From contig CM042143.1 in the NCBI GenBank assembly GCA_023376005.1, positions 85,889,189-85,953,188 on the forward strand: a stretch of DNA of 64,000 bases. Reading direction: 5' to 3'. The notes under the pieces are model-generated. The model had not been told where the DNA came from. It searched no databases and saw nothing but the letters and a program-made list of their open reading frames with translations. Of this stretch, positions 20,450 to 31,800 are shown piece by piece. The position numbers and the translations under genes were made by a program. Position 1 is the stretch's first letter; every line of letters starts with the position of its first letter. This DNA comes from Doryteuthis pealeii. Taxonomy: Eukaryota; Mollusca; Cephalopoda; Myopsida; Loliginidae.

Positions 20450-21970
20450 TTGTATACTTAGATTCTGTTTCTTTTATCTTGCTATCTTCAATCTTAGCTT
20501 GGGCTGGATCCGTCTATCTTTAGGCTGGTGGCCTTAGCTGGATCTTCTGTTATTCTGGATCTGATCTGAGACGTCTGTTGTTGTTATTTCGTTCTCGATT
20601 AATGCCAAGACTTTCTTTGTTTAGAGCTCATATTTTATTTGGTTAAGAGCCTAGATCACAAACACGCGTGTGAGAATTTGGCTAATTGAACGGAATCAGC
20701 CATTAAGGTCTGTTCCCTTCCACGGCCAGCCAAAGACTAATTTTCTTAAGCTAACTTCCCACATTCAAACTGGCGAACTGTAAGTATAGGTCAACACAGG
20801 GTTAACAAAAGTATCAATCATCTTCTTGTATTTTTCTATTAACCGTTATTTAAGAATCTACGCTACATTTGTATAATTAATAGGCTACCTATCAATTATG
20901 TAACAGTAGAAAAAGACAAAATCTTTTCTAAGTATACCAAAATCAAATACATTCAGCATTAAAATGCAACCGAGATGACGAAACATATGTGCAATCGTTA
21001 GAATCTTATTGTTATTGCTAGTTTTACTCCATCTTATTATTGTTGCTTTTTTTGTTTCACAGCACTAAGTTGATACAGTTTCATTAACAATGGCTTCTTG
21101 ATTTTGAATTACAAAGAGAGAATGAAAGGGTGAGAGGATAATAAAAAAGATTAGAGAGAGGAGAGGGAGGGAGTTGGTGTAAAATATTATTAGAATGTAA
21201 AAAGATTAAAAAACAGAAGAAAGATTATTGGAGAAAACGTGTGTGGGTGTGGAGAAGGATGTGTGTCTGTTGGTCGGCGTGGGTGTGTGAGTGGGTGCAT
21301 GTGTGGGTAGATGGTATGTGTGTTTTCATAATTATTTACCATAGTTGGAATCTTTGAAAAAATAAAGAAACATTACAATGTAGCAAAATATGAGAAGGAA
21401 ATAAAAAAGCAAAAAAAATAGTAATAATAATAATATATTTTTTCGAAAAAAAAAAGCAAGAATAAATTGTATAGACAAGAAATTTCTGAAAAATTGTTTT
21501 TGGTGTGGGTGGTGATGTGAGGTCTCCGTTTTTGGTTGTCGGAAAAAAACAGAAGCGAAGAACAAAGAGTAAATAAATAAATAAATAAATAAATAAAAAA
21601 GAGATGTAGAAAGAAAAGAGTTCGGAAGAACTTAGAAATCAACAATAATAACTTTTGCCCTCAGAGTCTTTATGTGTGTGTGCGTGTGTTTCTTTTCCTT
21701 TTGAACGTATTTCATCTTGAAGGAAATGAATTATAAAGACAAGGAGGGAACTAGAGCAAAAAATGATCTAATATGAATAACACTCGGCAACAAAATAAAT
21801 AAAACATGTTTATTCTATTTTGTCTGTTACACAAGCAAATAAAATGCACTAGACTAAATCGGGTACGCTGATTCCGAATCTGTTTTCGAGATATTCACAG
21901 AATTATTATACAGATCTTCCACAAAAGAAATTGACAATTACAAAACTTTTGCGTATAAAAAAATCGAGTT
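20450..21970. other. No assigned feature; simple-sequence rich
   Basis: 20450-20830 is mixed sequence with no family match. 21115-21330 is purine/GT-rich. 21380-21650 is A-rich with (AAAT)n at 21571-21595. No supportable gene. Confidence 0.5.
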
Positions 21971-21974
21971 TAGA

Positions 21975-22469
21975 CTAGCAAGAATATGCACCCTCCGGGC
22001 TTAAGTATCCAAGTTTTAATTAAATGAAATATATTAAATTAGAAAGAAGAGTACACTTATTTTTATTATATTTTGATATAAAATGATTCATAGAATTGAT
22101 TTTAATACATTGGAGAATAAAACAATAATATTAGAGATCAATAACACGAAGTAATTATTTATTAAACCAGATTTTGTTAAAACCAGTATGTAAATGTACC
22201 ACACCATATATTATGTAAACTTTTATTTCTTAGTGATATATAAAACACAGGATTTTAAATGCACAAATAACATGGGTTGTTTTGAAGCAAATCTAAATCA
22301 GATTTTTCATAAAGACTCGGTAATAAATAAGATTTATTCTATGCATTAATGATCTTGACTATAAATTAAGCACTCACTAATAAACTTACGCAATTCCTGA
22401 TGGTATTGTTATATAAGCAGTGACATAGTTTCTGTTATAGATAGACACCGAATCTTCATTATAATAAGA
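21975..22469 (-). mobile_element. H1 Helitron
   Basis: Left edge A|CTAGCAAGAATATGCACCC then TCCGGGCTTAAG; right edge CATTATAATAAGA|T. It is 495 bp and close to the copies at 12972 and 47444. Confidence 0.7.
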
Positions 22470-22752
22470 TATTGACACTCATGATATACAGTTTTGTAGG
22501 TAAACCTTTGTGTGTGCAGAGAAAAGCTGTAGCATTATGAAGATAAGTTCGTGAAGCGTTTAATTTTCAGCAATAAGTTAACTGTAAGTTGCAATGATAA
22601 ACCTCAAGTGTTTCTTATAAAACTGTGTATCCTATGTATCTTAAGACAAATAAATCTCTTGAATACGTCATTAATGAATAAATAGGACATTGTAAGGCCC
22701 ACAACTCAGTAATTTGTGCGGTGCAGTTTATATTCTAGAATAAGAAAACTAT

Positions 22753-22985
22753 TGTAACTAGAGTATCAGAGTTGACAGAAATAATAGGAAGAAATACAAC
22801 GGATATTAAGGATAGGGGAAGAGGTTTACTAAGCAAATATACAAGGTGAACAGAGTAAGTATAAATTGCTAGGTTGAATTAATAAGTCCGGTGAGATCTC
22901 GTTGTTTCTCCTCCGAGGTTTTGTCAGACATTATTTATAGGAAAAACAGATGATTCCATTCTCATTATTTGGATACTGTATGACA
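22753..22985 (-). mobile_element. Possible solo LTR, 233 bp
   Basis: The minus strand runs TGTCATACAGTATCC ... TCTAGTTACA with TATA-like CCTATAAATAATGTCTGAC. Relative of 18631-18858 in the opposite orientation. Confidence 0.4.
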
Positions 22986-23004
22986 AATTATTTGCATTTA
23001 ACTA

Positions 23005-23100
23005 GTATAGAAGGATATGGCGCAACGGATATGGGGTTGAGTTGATCAGTAAGTTGCAGGTTCAGTCCTGGTCAAGGGCAATAACATACTTAACATAGCT
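23005..23100 (+). repeat. tRNA-like SINE head, unassigned
   Basis: ATATGGCGCAACGGATATGG and GCAGGTTCAGTCCTGGTCAA fit A and B boxes. The latter recurs at 17805. Confidence 0.4.
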
Positions 23101-23174
23101 TATCACTTGTACCCGGTCATGGTTAACAGAATGAGAACACAGTCTACCCCAATGGATTGAATAAAAGGTTCGAT

Positions 23175-23390
23175 TCGAAGTCCCGTGAAAGATCCCGATT
23201 ACGACACGAAGGTTTCCGAGTTTGACCAGAAGTTTACCGAGTTCGACGAGGAGGCTCTCGAGATTGACAAGAAGGTTACCGAGTTCGACAAGAAACACCT
23301 GAAGAAGGCCGGTGGGCACATCTCCCGAAACGTTGTGTATATAACAATAAAGAAGAGGACAACAGTCCGAAAAAAAAATACAAATTATCA
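23175..23390 (+). repeat. G-family copy with a four-unit 21-bp tandem repeat
   Basis: Four 21-bp units (23209-23292) share GTTACCGAGTTCGACAAG-like sequence. After them come CCTGAAGAAGGCCGG, CCCGAAACGTTGTGTATATA and AACAATAAAGAAGAGGACAA, the family right half. The copy at 61690-61760 has one unit. Read as codons the units give heptads (KVSEFDQ, KFTEFDE, EALEIDK, KVTEFDK), but the frame is short and the sequence is repetitive non-coding DNA elsewhere. Confidence 0.6.
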
Positions 23391-23414
23391 AGCCTCATCT
23401 AAAAAAAAAAATCA

Positions 23415-23545
23415 GACAAATACTTTCCCAAGGGTATTAGCGATCTGTGAAATGCGAACAATCTCGATCAGGATTTGAACTCGGGTCACCGTGTCAAATT
23501 TTCGATTATAACCAATAGACTACGAGTTCCTCCATACTGGTGCCA
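23415..23545 (-). mobile_element. SINE-B head fragment
   Basis: Minus strand: GGAGGAACTCGTAGTCTATT, GGTGACCCGAGTTCAAATCC and GCTAATACCCTTGGGAAAGT. The body is truncated. Confidence 0.6.
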
Positions 23546-23925
23546 AATTACTATATGCAAAAGAAAAATGTCTAGAAAAATTATTAATCGTATAATATAC
23601 ATGTAGACTAGAGGAAAATTAAATCTATATTATACTGAAATATGACTAAAATATAAGATGATAAAACCGGTCATTGTTTACCGTATCACTGTAATGTAAC
23701 TCATGACAAATGGATTGGGTCACTACAGGCAGACAGGTGGGCGATGTGATAACCTGTGGATGACCTATAGGTGACCTCAATGTCTTCTGAGGCAGAATAA
23801 AAGAAAGTGCTTGGGACAAATACACCATTGTTTGAATGTATTGTTCATGAGATATGAAAAAAACGTCAATATGGAGTTTTCCCCCTCGATATGGGTACAA
23901 TTTGATTGGTTATTGAATTATCACT

Positions 23926-23929
<4 letters not shown>

Positions 23930-23956
<27 letters not shown>
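23930..23956. repeat. (TA)n microsatellite
   Basis: About 13 TA units. Confidence 0.9.
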
Positions 23957-23959
<3 letters not shown>

Positions 23960-23994
23960 TTCTGTGGTGATTTCTGACCGGTAGCCCCAACAAT

Positions 23995-24140
23995 CCAATG
24001 CAATCTGGGTTCTTTTACCTTGGTTAGGCATCCAGTCTAAAAAAAAAAAAAAAAGCAAAAGTCTGAATTCAAATTTGTTGTACTTTGTTTATCTTGTGTC
24101 ACCTCCTGCCCGTACCAGATGGGTTGGGTAAATATCATTG
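23995..24140 (+). mobile_element. SINE-B, 3' half
   Basis: TTACCTTGGTTAGGCATCCA, then an A-tract, GAATTCAAATTTGTTGTACT, CTTGTGTCACCTCCTGCC and GGGTTGGGTAAATAT. Confidence 0.6.
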
Positions 24141-24149
24141 AGTAATACA

Positions 24150-25062
24150 TCATTTGTTCTTTTTTTTTATTATCCTGTTTCGTTTATGACTGTAAATCAC
24201 TTTAAGATTGAGGAAGTGTTAAAAGTTTTACGTGTCAGGTCAATCAAAATCAGTAGTTAATTGTAATAATCATTAAATTGTATATGTGATGTGGAGTCTA
24301 TGTAATTTCTATACTTATCTTCTGAGCTGGGTATCTACTATTCTTCATATATGCTATTCTGGATCGGAGTATCTGGTATTCTGGATTTGGTATTGGGCTG
24401 GCATTATCTCAGTTCTGGAAATTACTTGGGATCTTTTTGGTATGTACTTGCGTCCGTTGGCAGTTTTTAATAACAAACAGAAGACTTTGTTGTTTTTCTC
24501 AGAGCTCATATATTTTATTTTACCCGCAAATAAAATGCCTTAGACAGACTGTATCTTCCGTCTGTCCTCCTCAAATAATCAGCCAAGACTCTGAAATTCG
24601 TCCACACCGAAAACTTCCAACCGACTCTCTCCTCTCACTATCTCCCTTTCATTCTTCGGCACTTTTCGATCAATTAAAAACCAACAGGTCAGCCTTTCCC
24701 ACGTCATCCCAAATTCTAGTTAATTTCCACTATTACATAAGATATATAAATAAAATGTTGGATATTTCAACATTTCTACATCTCATTATTTTACAAAAGA
24801 ATAGTAGACTTTTAAGCTGTATTCTATTAACAAGATATGGTTCTTCCTCCTCTCAAAATTACTTATTCAAAAACTCTTACGTCGTAATCAGAACCGATAT
24901 GAACAATGAACCAGAAAGAAAGTGAGTGATCACCTTTCTATCGAGGGTTGAATTCGACAATTACTATGAGACGATCATGACGGGTTCAAATAACAATTTG
25001 ACACCGGCACAATATAACATCCCAAACACTGACTTGTACAATTCACACAACAAATCTCTCTC

Positions 25063-25094
<32 letters not shown>

Positions 25095-25400
25095 ATTTTT
25101 CTCTTGTATTACAAACAAAATAACTGAACAACTAAGGCAGTGGGCTCTGCTGATATTTTATTTCGGTCAGTCTGTTTGCCTATTTGTCAATTATTTATCG
25201 ATTCAATTGCCTAGATGTCATTCTGTCCGTCTGTCTGTCAGTTTGTTTTCCGCCTGTCTGTCAATGTCTATCTGTCAGTCTATGTTATACAGCTTGAATA
25301 TGGTTGTATCTGCATTTATTTTTCATGTAGATTATGTGAAATGGATTTGCCATTTTAAATAACTCTCAATTGATCTCGCCAACTTCGTGACACTCCGCCT
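24150..25400. other. No assigned feature
   Basis: Holds a 162-codon frame at 24437-24925 without recognisable motifs or convincing codon structure, (AT)n at 25064-25094, and degenerate CTGTCTGTCA repeats at 25220-25285. Confidence 0.4.
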
Positions 25401-25404
25401 GCAT

Positions 25405-26025
25405 TTCCGAGAAGAAGAAGGAGAAGATTCATAAAGATGAAGAAGAAGCATGTAGAAGAAAAAGATGAAGCATGGAGAAGAAAAAGAAGATGCATAAAGA
25501 AGAAGAAAATGCATAAAGATGAAGAAGAAGAAAAAGAAGCATAGAGAAGAAGAAAAAGAAGCATAGAGAAGAAGAAAAAGAAGCATAGAGAAGAAGCATA
25601 GAGAAGAAGAAAAAGACGAAGAAATATAGAGAAGAAGAAGAAGCATAGAGAAGATGTGGAAGAAGCATAGAGAAGATGAAGAAGTGGAAGAAGCATAGCG
25701 AAGAAAGGGAAGAAACATAGAAGATGCATAGAGAAAAAGAAGCATAGAGAAGATGAAGAAGATGCATAGAGAAGAAGAAGGGGTAGAAGCATAGAGAAGA
25801 AGGGGAAGAAACATAGAAGAAAAAGAAGCATAGAGAAGAAGAAGAAAAAAAGATGCATAGAGAAGAAGAAGCATAGAGAAGAAGAAGAAGAAGAAGCATA
25901 GAGAAGAAGAAGAAGAATAGAGAAGAAGAAGAAGCATAGAGAAGAAGAAGAAGAAGCATAGAGAAGAAGAAGAAGCATAGAGAAGAAGAAGAAGCATAGA
26001 GAAGAAGAAGTTGCGTAGAGCGAAA
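25405..26025. repeat. Purine-strand minisatellite, GAAGAA/GCATAGAGAA
   Basis: About 620 bp of almost pure purine plus strand built from (GAA)n interrupted by GCATAGAGAAGAAG units of variable spacing. Long minus-strand frames here are low-complexity Leu/Ser/Phe strings, not genes. Confidence 0.9.
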
Positions 26026-26501
26026 GAAGAAGTAGAAGGTCGATGTATCTGTCAGTTCACCTTTTCTGTTCTGATTATGGGTTTATAATTCGATGTTAAA
26101 CTTCCAAAACATTTGGGTGGTGTCTGTTCGTTTTAATACCGACATCTTTTTATTCATCAATCTATCTTCTAGAATTAAGTGTTTTCAATTTATCCGCCGT
26201 TCTATCACTCAAACTGTCTACTTTCCCGGCACAATGACTTCTTTATTTTTTTGCCTTTTTTCTTTTTCTTTTTTTTTTCAAATCGACTTGTCTGTCAGCC
26301 CACCTGACGATCGTAGAGTTTTCTCATCAATCACTGTCAGACAGTCTGCTACTCAGTTTGGAAGTCTGTCGGATCATCTGATCACTTAACAGATAAAAAC
26401 CAAGACGACGCCGGGGAGGATGATAATTCGAACCGCCGCTGTAAATAAAATATAGATTAAATATTATTTATGTCGGGGAAGATGGGTCGAATCTTTTTGC
26501 T

Positions 26502-26862
26502 TGTAAAATATGTGATCATTTCGTGATTGATTTTAACGGCATTTCAGTTCATCTAGGGTTATTATATGCCAAGAGGTTAGGGAATAGCTTTCATATGATC
26601 ATGTTTTCATTTTTGTGTAAAATATGTGATCATTTCGTGACTGATTCGTTTTAACGGAATTTCAATTTGTCTAGGGTTACTATATGCAAAGAGGTTAGGG
26701 AATCGCATTCATAATATGGGCATGTTTCAAATTTTTGTGTAAAATATGTGATTATATCGTGATTGGTTAAGTTTAACGACATTTCAATTCGTCTAAGATT
26801 ATTATATGCCTAGGGGTTAGGGAATTGCGTTCATAAAATGATCCTGTTTTCATTTTTTGTGT
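26502..26862 (+). repeat. Three tandem copies of an approximately 117-bp unit
   Basis: Each unit has GTAAAATATGTGATCATTTC, TTTTAACGGCATTTCA, TCTAGGGTTATTATATGCC and GAGGTTAGGGAAT. Starts are near 26502, 26617 and 26737. The core resembles the P 3' stem-loop, with relatives at 61128 and 61984. Confidence 0.75.
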
Positions 26863-26958
26863 ACTTGTTTCTTAAGACATTTTTCTTCTTTTTGTACTTA
26901 TTTCCAAGTATTCTTATCTGATACAAATAATTATATGGGTTTAAAGTAATTATTTCCA

Positions 26959-27028
26959 CTAGCAAGAATATCTAACCTCCGGGTATAAGTATTTAAGTTT
27001 TAATGTAATGAAATATATTAAATTAGAC
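26959..27028 (-). mobile_element. H1 Helitron, 3' terminal fragment
   Basis: A|CTAGCAAGAATATCTAACC then TCCGGGTATAAG. About 70 bp are kept. Confidence 0.55.
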
Positions 27029-27189
27029 TAAATACATTTAATAGGAGTCATTTGTTTGCACATAGTTAAATGGTTTCAAGTAACTAATAATAATCCTTTG
27101 TAAACAATTAAAGGTTCAAGTAACTATTATCAATACAAATAACTTACAGTTATATCGTATCAAGTATTCCTGGCGAATACGAATAATTT

Positions 27190-27297
27190 TTAAACAGACC
27201 TATTTGATCCATACATGGGATCCCAACAAGTACTAACCCTCTGAGTCAGAGTAAACCTGGGAATATTGGCAATGAAGAGGTACTTTACACTCCCCAC
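27190..27297 (-). mobile_element. Family P, left part, split by an LTR element
   Basis: ACATGGGATCCCAACAAGTA, CTCTGAGTCAGAGTAAACCT and GAAGAGGTACTTTACACTCC. The copy continues at 29260 (CCAGAACTGGAGCTTCACTA). Confidence 0.6.
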
Positions 27298-27401
27298 TGT
27301 AAGATGTAGCAACAACGAAGTAATAGTATTAGTATTTACACTAAGATACTTTCCAGCATTCAGTGTGAATACGAGTTCCCCGACATCTAAAATCCAGTAT
27401 C

Positions 27402-27497
27402 CTCTATATTATTAAAGGAGGTAAATTGTATATAGTGCTTCTTGTAGCGTCTACAAGAAGCGCTATATACAATTTACCTCCTATGATAATATAGAGA
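27402..27497. repeat. Palindrome within the 3' LTR
   Basis: CTCTATATTATT..AAAGGAGG to its near-exact inverse, centred at 27449. It is an inverted duplication absent from the 5' LTR, which accounts for the length difference there. Confidence 0.75.
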
Positions 27498-27619
27498 ATT
27501 GCTTAATGGGACAGTCGATTTCTATTCTACATGCCTTCTCCCCACCCCCCATCTGAGCAAGGGATGGATGGATTAATGTGGTCAATGGTAGGTTTGCCTC
27601 CAAATAGGTTTGGGATTGT

Positions 27620-28260
27620 CGTTGCCTTTATGGAGACAAAGTTCTAGGTGCTTTCCTGTTTCGATATGACCGTTGTGTTGCCCAATATTTGTGTTCATTA
27701 TTATCTGGCATTATTGGACTTATTGAATCCTCGGTGTCGTCGATTTTCATCTGTTCTGGTTCATTTCTAGGAGTATTTGTCTGTTTTTCCATGTTGGGCG
27801 ATAAGGGATTATAATCAGTGTCGATCACCGTAGGGTATTCCTTGGGTGACAGCGTCAAGACTCCAGGGTCTACAGAGATATCATACGGGTCTGGCCTTGG
27901 TGTGGTAAATCTATTTTCCGTGTTGATTCTGGCTGTGAATCAGAGTACCATGTGGTCGAGGGACCTGCCTCCTGTGTAGAATGTTGAGGGCAGTTAACTA
28001 CGGAATGGATCCTACGGAGAAAGTGATGATTGCACTGGGGTATTCGATTACTTCCATCCACCCATTACTGTCGGTTACCGAGTGTCTCCGCGATCCTTCC
28101 TGTTTGTGTCCACCGACGATGATAAGGCCCATCTTGATTCTGAATCTGAACAGTATCGCTAATTTTTAAATCTCAAATTTGACGAGAACCCTGTTGGAAA
28201 AGTGCTCGTTTCTTATGTGCCTTTTCGCTGTTGCAGCCTCTCTCAGTTCACTAATTCAAC
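27620..28260 (-). pseudogene. Ty3/gypsy pol, integrase C-terminal region
   Basis: One minus-strand frame reads DTVQIQNQDGPYHRRW, TGRIAETLGNRQ, a stop where a tyrosine is usual, then DGSNRIP and FLRRIHSVV. This is the pattern of the C-terminal DNA/chromatin-binding region of metazoan Ty3/gypsy integrases (G-D-x-V-x-I/V-Q-N, R-W-x-x-T-G, N-R-Q-Y, D-G-S-x-R, R-N-R-R-F-L-R). Upstream (28235-28260) another frame keeps REAATAKRHIR. After a further frame change a tail with NRKAPRTLSP ends near 27628, as expected at the end of pol, close to the purine tract and 3' LTR. At least one stop and two frameshifts show it is dead. Confidence 0.7.
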
Positions 28261-29639
28261 ACATCTCTTATAATGAGTCTATGCGTCAAGAAATAATGCC
28301 CAGTCGTTGTCTTTTGCATTTGGTTTGATAACAGGACGGTCCGGTTTTTCATGTTTGGCGTCCTTATCGTGTTAGAGGCTCCCTTTCTCTGAAGGACGAT
28401 AGTCTCCCTCTGTAGCTCTAAGATTTCCGCCTCTATTTCAACTTGTTCACCAGATCATATTTACAGCTTTGTATATTGTCAGAATTTTTCAGGTAATATG
28501 ATTGATACAAGGGAAATGTAGTGTTTCTTTATCATTTCAAATACATCCAACCACCAACATAATCCTGATCATTTCTATTAAACTCTGACAGTAATTTTGT
28601 TCCATATAGACCTTATTCAATGGCTGAATGGAAACACTTAAAATATAAAAGTGAAAAATTTTAACTGATGTTGTAGCTTCGGTTCTGAGCAAAAACCAAA
28701 TTATCTTTTTGGTACAAATAATGTTGTAAAATAAAAATAGCAAGATTTTTGTCATTGATGCACTGCCATATCGGGATTTTTCCACCTATTGATCTTGCTA
28801 TGAAAATAATTGGTTAACTTTAAGACTTTTTGATAGTATTTTTTGATTCCTTGGGCCAAAAAGCTTTTATAAACCTATTATTAGGAGTAGGGAAGCTCCA
28901 GATCTCAATTTACAGACAAAAATAGATTACCAAAATTTGGAGGGCTAAAAATCAACATAACTCGGTCAATTTTTGGAATTGAAAGCTCAAATTTTGGGGA
29001 TTGTCTTACTTTACCATAGTCCACACGCGGAACAAAAATTTTCAGAATAATTGAAGGGGGTGGGTGGGCATTTTTACTTTTTTTCTGGGTGATTTGCCAT
29101 GAAATTACCCAGATACTTTCCAGCATTTAGCGCGAATACGAGTTCCACGAGCTCTAAAAGCCAGTCTCTTATATACTATTGGAGGAGGTAAATTGTATAG
29201 TTTAGTACTCCCTGTAGAAGCCCCCATTACTTAATGGGACTGTTCATTTCTACACTACACCCATATTTCCAGAACTGGAGCTTCACTACCAAATGCGGTT
29301 TATTGTCATACACAGGACACCCCCATTTTGGTAGGGGTCTTCCAATTATGCATATCCTTTACTCCATCAAAAGTGTCTGATCATTTTGTGGTTTAAATAT
29401 CAAATGAAATATTCAGAAATAAGATCTGTGGAAAATATAAGCGATTTAAAATAAAACCCGTTATCGAACATTTATTGTCTGCCATGGCCTTTTCTGCCTT
29501 AAAGGGTTTGTTCACTCGAATGAACAAAAGAAAAAGAAAAGTTAATATATGAAATAAAATAAAAATCGTCATTTGGTTTGCATTTATTCCGTCCGATCGG
29601 AAATTGGCAAATATAATTTAAGTTGGGCTTTGCATTCTG

Positions 29640-29935
29640 TGTGCGTTTATGCAAGAGAGGGAGACAGACAGAGAGAGACAGAGAGCGAGAGACAGAGAGA
29701 GAGAGACATAGAGAGAGGGAGAGAAAGAAAGATAGGGTGCGAGGAATTGTAGGAAGTAAAAAGGTAGAGAGACAAAAAAGAGGGGGACACGAGAAATAGT
29801 AGGCAGGAAAAGAAAGAAAGAGAGAGACAAAGAAAAAAAAGAACGAGAGGAGAGTGAGAAACAGTTTGGAGGAGAAAGAAAGAAAGAAAGAGGTAGGGAG
29901 GACGAGAGAGAGAGAGAGAGAGATTAAGGAAGGAA
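29640..29935. repeat. Purine-rich (GAGA)n tract
   Basis: GAGAGACAGAGAG-like sequence with GAAAGAAAG. Low complexity. Confidence 0.85.
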
Positions 29936-30164
29936 AGAAAAACGGCTATTTAGTTTGAAAACGAGATTGGAAATAATTGTTGACTTTTCACTGGGGTTCG
30001 CGGTTCAGGTGTGTCACGTGGTATGAATGTTTGTTTTTAATTTGGCTTTTCAAAAATTAAAATAAAAAGAGGAACAATTCAAATAAAAATGAGAGGGGGG
30101 ATTGGAAAGAAACACGGAGAGAGAAGGGAAGATAAAGAGAGTGGCATATAAAGGAGAAGAAAAT

Positions 30165-30452
30165 GAGGCGCGTTGTGTAATGGTTACCATCATAGGAAAT
30201 AGACTCGAAGAACCGAGTTCAAATCCTGAACGAGGCTGTTTAAAATTCACATAGCACTAATACCCGTGGGAATGATATGAATCCAACTATTCTCCATCCA
30301 GCTTTGGGTAAATACTAGGATAAACTATGCTCTTTAGCCTTGGTTAGGCAACCAGTCTAGGAAAAGGAAAACTCCGGATTCAAACCTGTTACAATCCGCT
30401 TAAGAAATTGACCTTGTGTCACATCCTGCTCGTGCGGAACAGTTTATAAATA
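30165..30452 (+). mobile_element. SINE-B copy, full length
   Basis: GAGGCGCGTTGTGTAATGGT, GAGTTCAAATCCTGAACGAG, CTAATACCCGTGGGAATGAT, GTTAGGCAACCAGTCTAGGA, and 3' end CTGCTCGTGCGGAACAG then a (TA)-rich tail. Confidence 0.75.
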
Positions 30453-30454
30453 TA

Positions 30455-31035
30455 TATAAAGAAGAAGAAAAAAGAAAATGCAGAGACAAGGTAGGAAGAA
30501 AAATACAAAGAGTGACGAAGAGAGAGACAGAGAGGGGGGCAATTTAAATAAAGATGTGAGAGAGAGAGAGATAGGAAAGATAGAGGGGGAGAGAAGTGAA
30601 GATAGTGACATATAAAGAAGAAATATAGAAAATGTAGAGAGAAGGTAGCAGGAAGAATGCAAAGATAGACAAAGAGGGAGAGGGGGGAGGGTGAACAATT
30701 CAAATAAAAAGTGAGAGAGAGAGAGAGAAAAGGGATAGAAATATGGATTGATATATATATAGAGAGAGAGAGAGAAGTGAAGATAAAGAGAATGATATAT
30801 AAACAAATGGAAAGGGAGGGGGAGTTGTACAATTAAAATATATTCAAATACAAACTAAGAAAGCATACCGAAATTGAAAGAGATAACGAGGGAGAAAAAG
30901 AGGTGAGAGAGAATTGTGGGGGTGGTAGGAAGAGGAAAGTTGAGAGAGAGATAGACAGACATGGCAAGCAAAATATATTCAAGCCTAATTCAAGAAAATG
31001 TATCACGGCAGAGAGAGAAAGAGGGAGAGTGGAGA
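30455..31035. repeat. Degenerate GA-rich repeat
   Basis: Two diverged units of about 250 bp each contain GAAGAAAATGCAGAGACAAG or the like, then (GA)n and CAATTTAAATAAAGATGTG. Low complexity. Confidence 0.7.
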
Positions 31036-31049
31036 AAAAGAAGTAGTAG

Positions 31050-31145
31050 GTTTGGTTTGGTTGTTTAATAGCATATCAAACTTCGAAGGTTATTTAATGC
31101 CAAAGACATCCTTGTAGAAGAACAGTAGTGGTACTAGTTAACCCA
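31050..31145 (-). repeat. P-like 3' end fragment
   Basis: GTTTGGTTTGGTT tail complement, then AATAGCATATCAAACTTCGA and GGTTATTTAATGCC. Confidence 0.45.
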
Positions 31146-31164
31146 TAGCTGTAAAGAGGCAGTA

Positions 31165-31800
31165 GGAAGAGAGAAAAATAGATAGATAGAAATGAATAAA
31201 CCTAGATAGATAGATATGAATAAACAGAGATAGATGGATAGATATGAAACAGAGATAGATGGATAGATATGAATAAACAGAGATAGATGGATAGATATGA
31301 ATAAACAGAGATAGATGGATAGATATGAATAAACAGAGATAGATGGATAGATGAAACAGAGATAGATGGATAGATATGAATGAACAGACTTAGATAGATA
31401 TGAACAAATTGAGATATATAGATAGATATGAACAAACCGAGATAGATTGATAAAGAGATAGATAGATACGAACAAATCGAGATAGATACGAACAAATCGA
31501 GATAGATAGATAGATAGATACGAACAAATCGAGATAGATAGATAGATACGAACAAATCGAGATAGATAGATAGATAGATACGAACAAATCGAGATAGATA
31601 GATACGAACAAATCGATAGATAGATAGATACGAACAAATCGAGATAGATAGATAGATAGATAGAACAAATCGAGATAGATATATACGAACAAATCGAGAT
31701 AGATAGATAGATAGATACGAACAAATCGAGATAGATAAATAGATACGAACAAATCGCGATAGATAGATAATGAACAAATTGCGATAGATAGAGAAAAAGA
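31165..31800. repeat. GATA-type minisatellite
   Basis: Two blocks: GATATGAATAAACAGAGATAGATG units (31190-31390), then (GATA)n with TACGAACAAATCGA spacers (31390-31790). Minus-strand frames up to 266 codons are simple repeats of ICSYLSIYLS type. Confidence 0.9.

Larger units (their letters stand above)
27298..29259 (-). mobile_element. Degraded Ty3/gypsy LTR retrotransposon
   Basis: The 3' LTR (27298-27531) starts TGTAGAATAG and ends CATCTTACA. The 5' LTR (29111-29259) starts TGTAGTGTAG and keeps the TATA-like AGTATATAAGAG, but its end is lost. A purine tract (GATGGGGGGTGGGGAGAAGG) precedes the 3' LTR. Flanks CCCAC and CCCAT agree at 4 of 5 bases as a 5-bp target duplication inside family P. 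Inside is the integrase end (27620-28260). The rest of gag-pol is deleted or replaced by unrelated AT-rich sequence (28500-29110). Confidence 0.7.

Noticed and set aside
23185..23478. 97-codon frame as a coiled-coil protein gene
   Set aside because: The heptads come from a 21-bp tandem in a dispersed non-coding repeat, and the frame then runs into unrelated repeat sequence.
24437..24925. 162-codon plus-strand frame
   Set aside because: No motif, ordinary length for chance in mixed sequence, overlaps another frame in a different phase, no splice or promoter support.
25332..25997. Three overlapping minus-strand frames of 176 to 221 codons
   Set aside because: Purine-strand simple repeat; all phases are open because the repeat lacks stop codons.
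26502..26862. Regularly spaced repeats as a CRISPR array
   Set aside because: The whole 117-bp unit is repeated with no unique spacers, and the context is eukaryotic.
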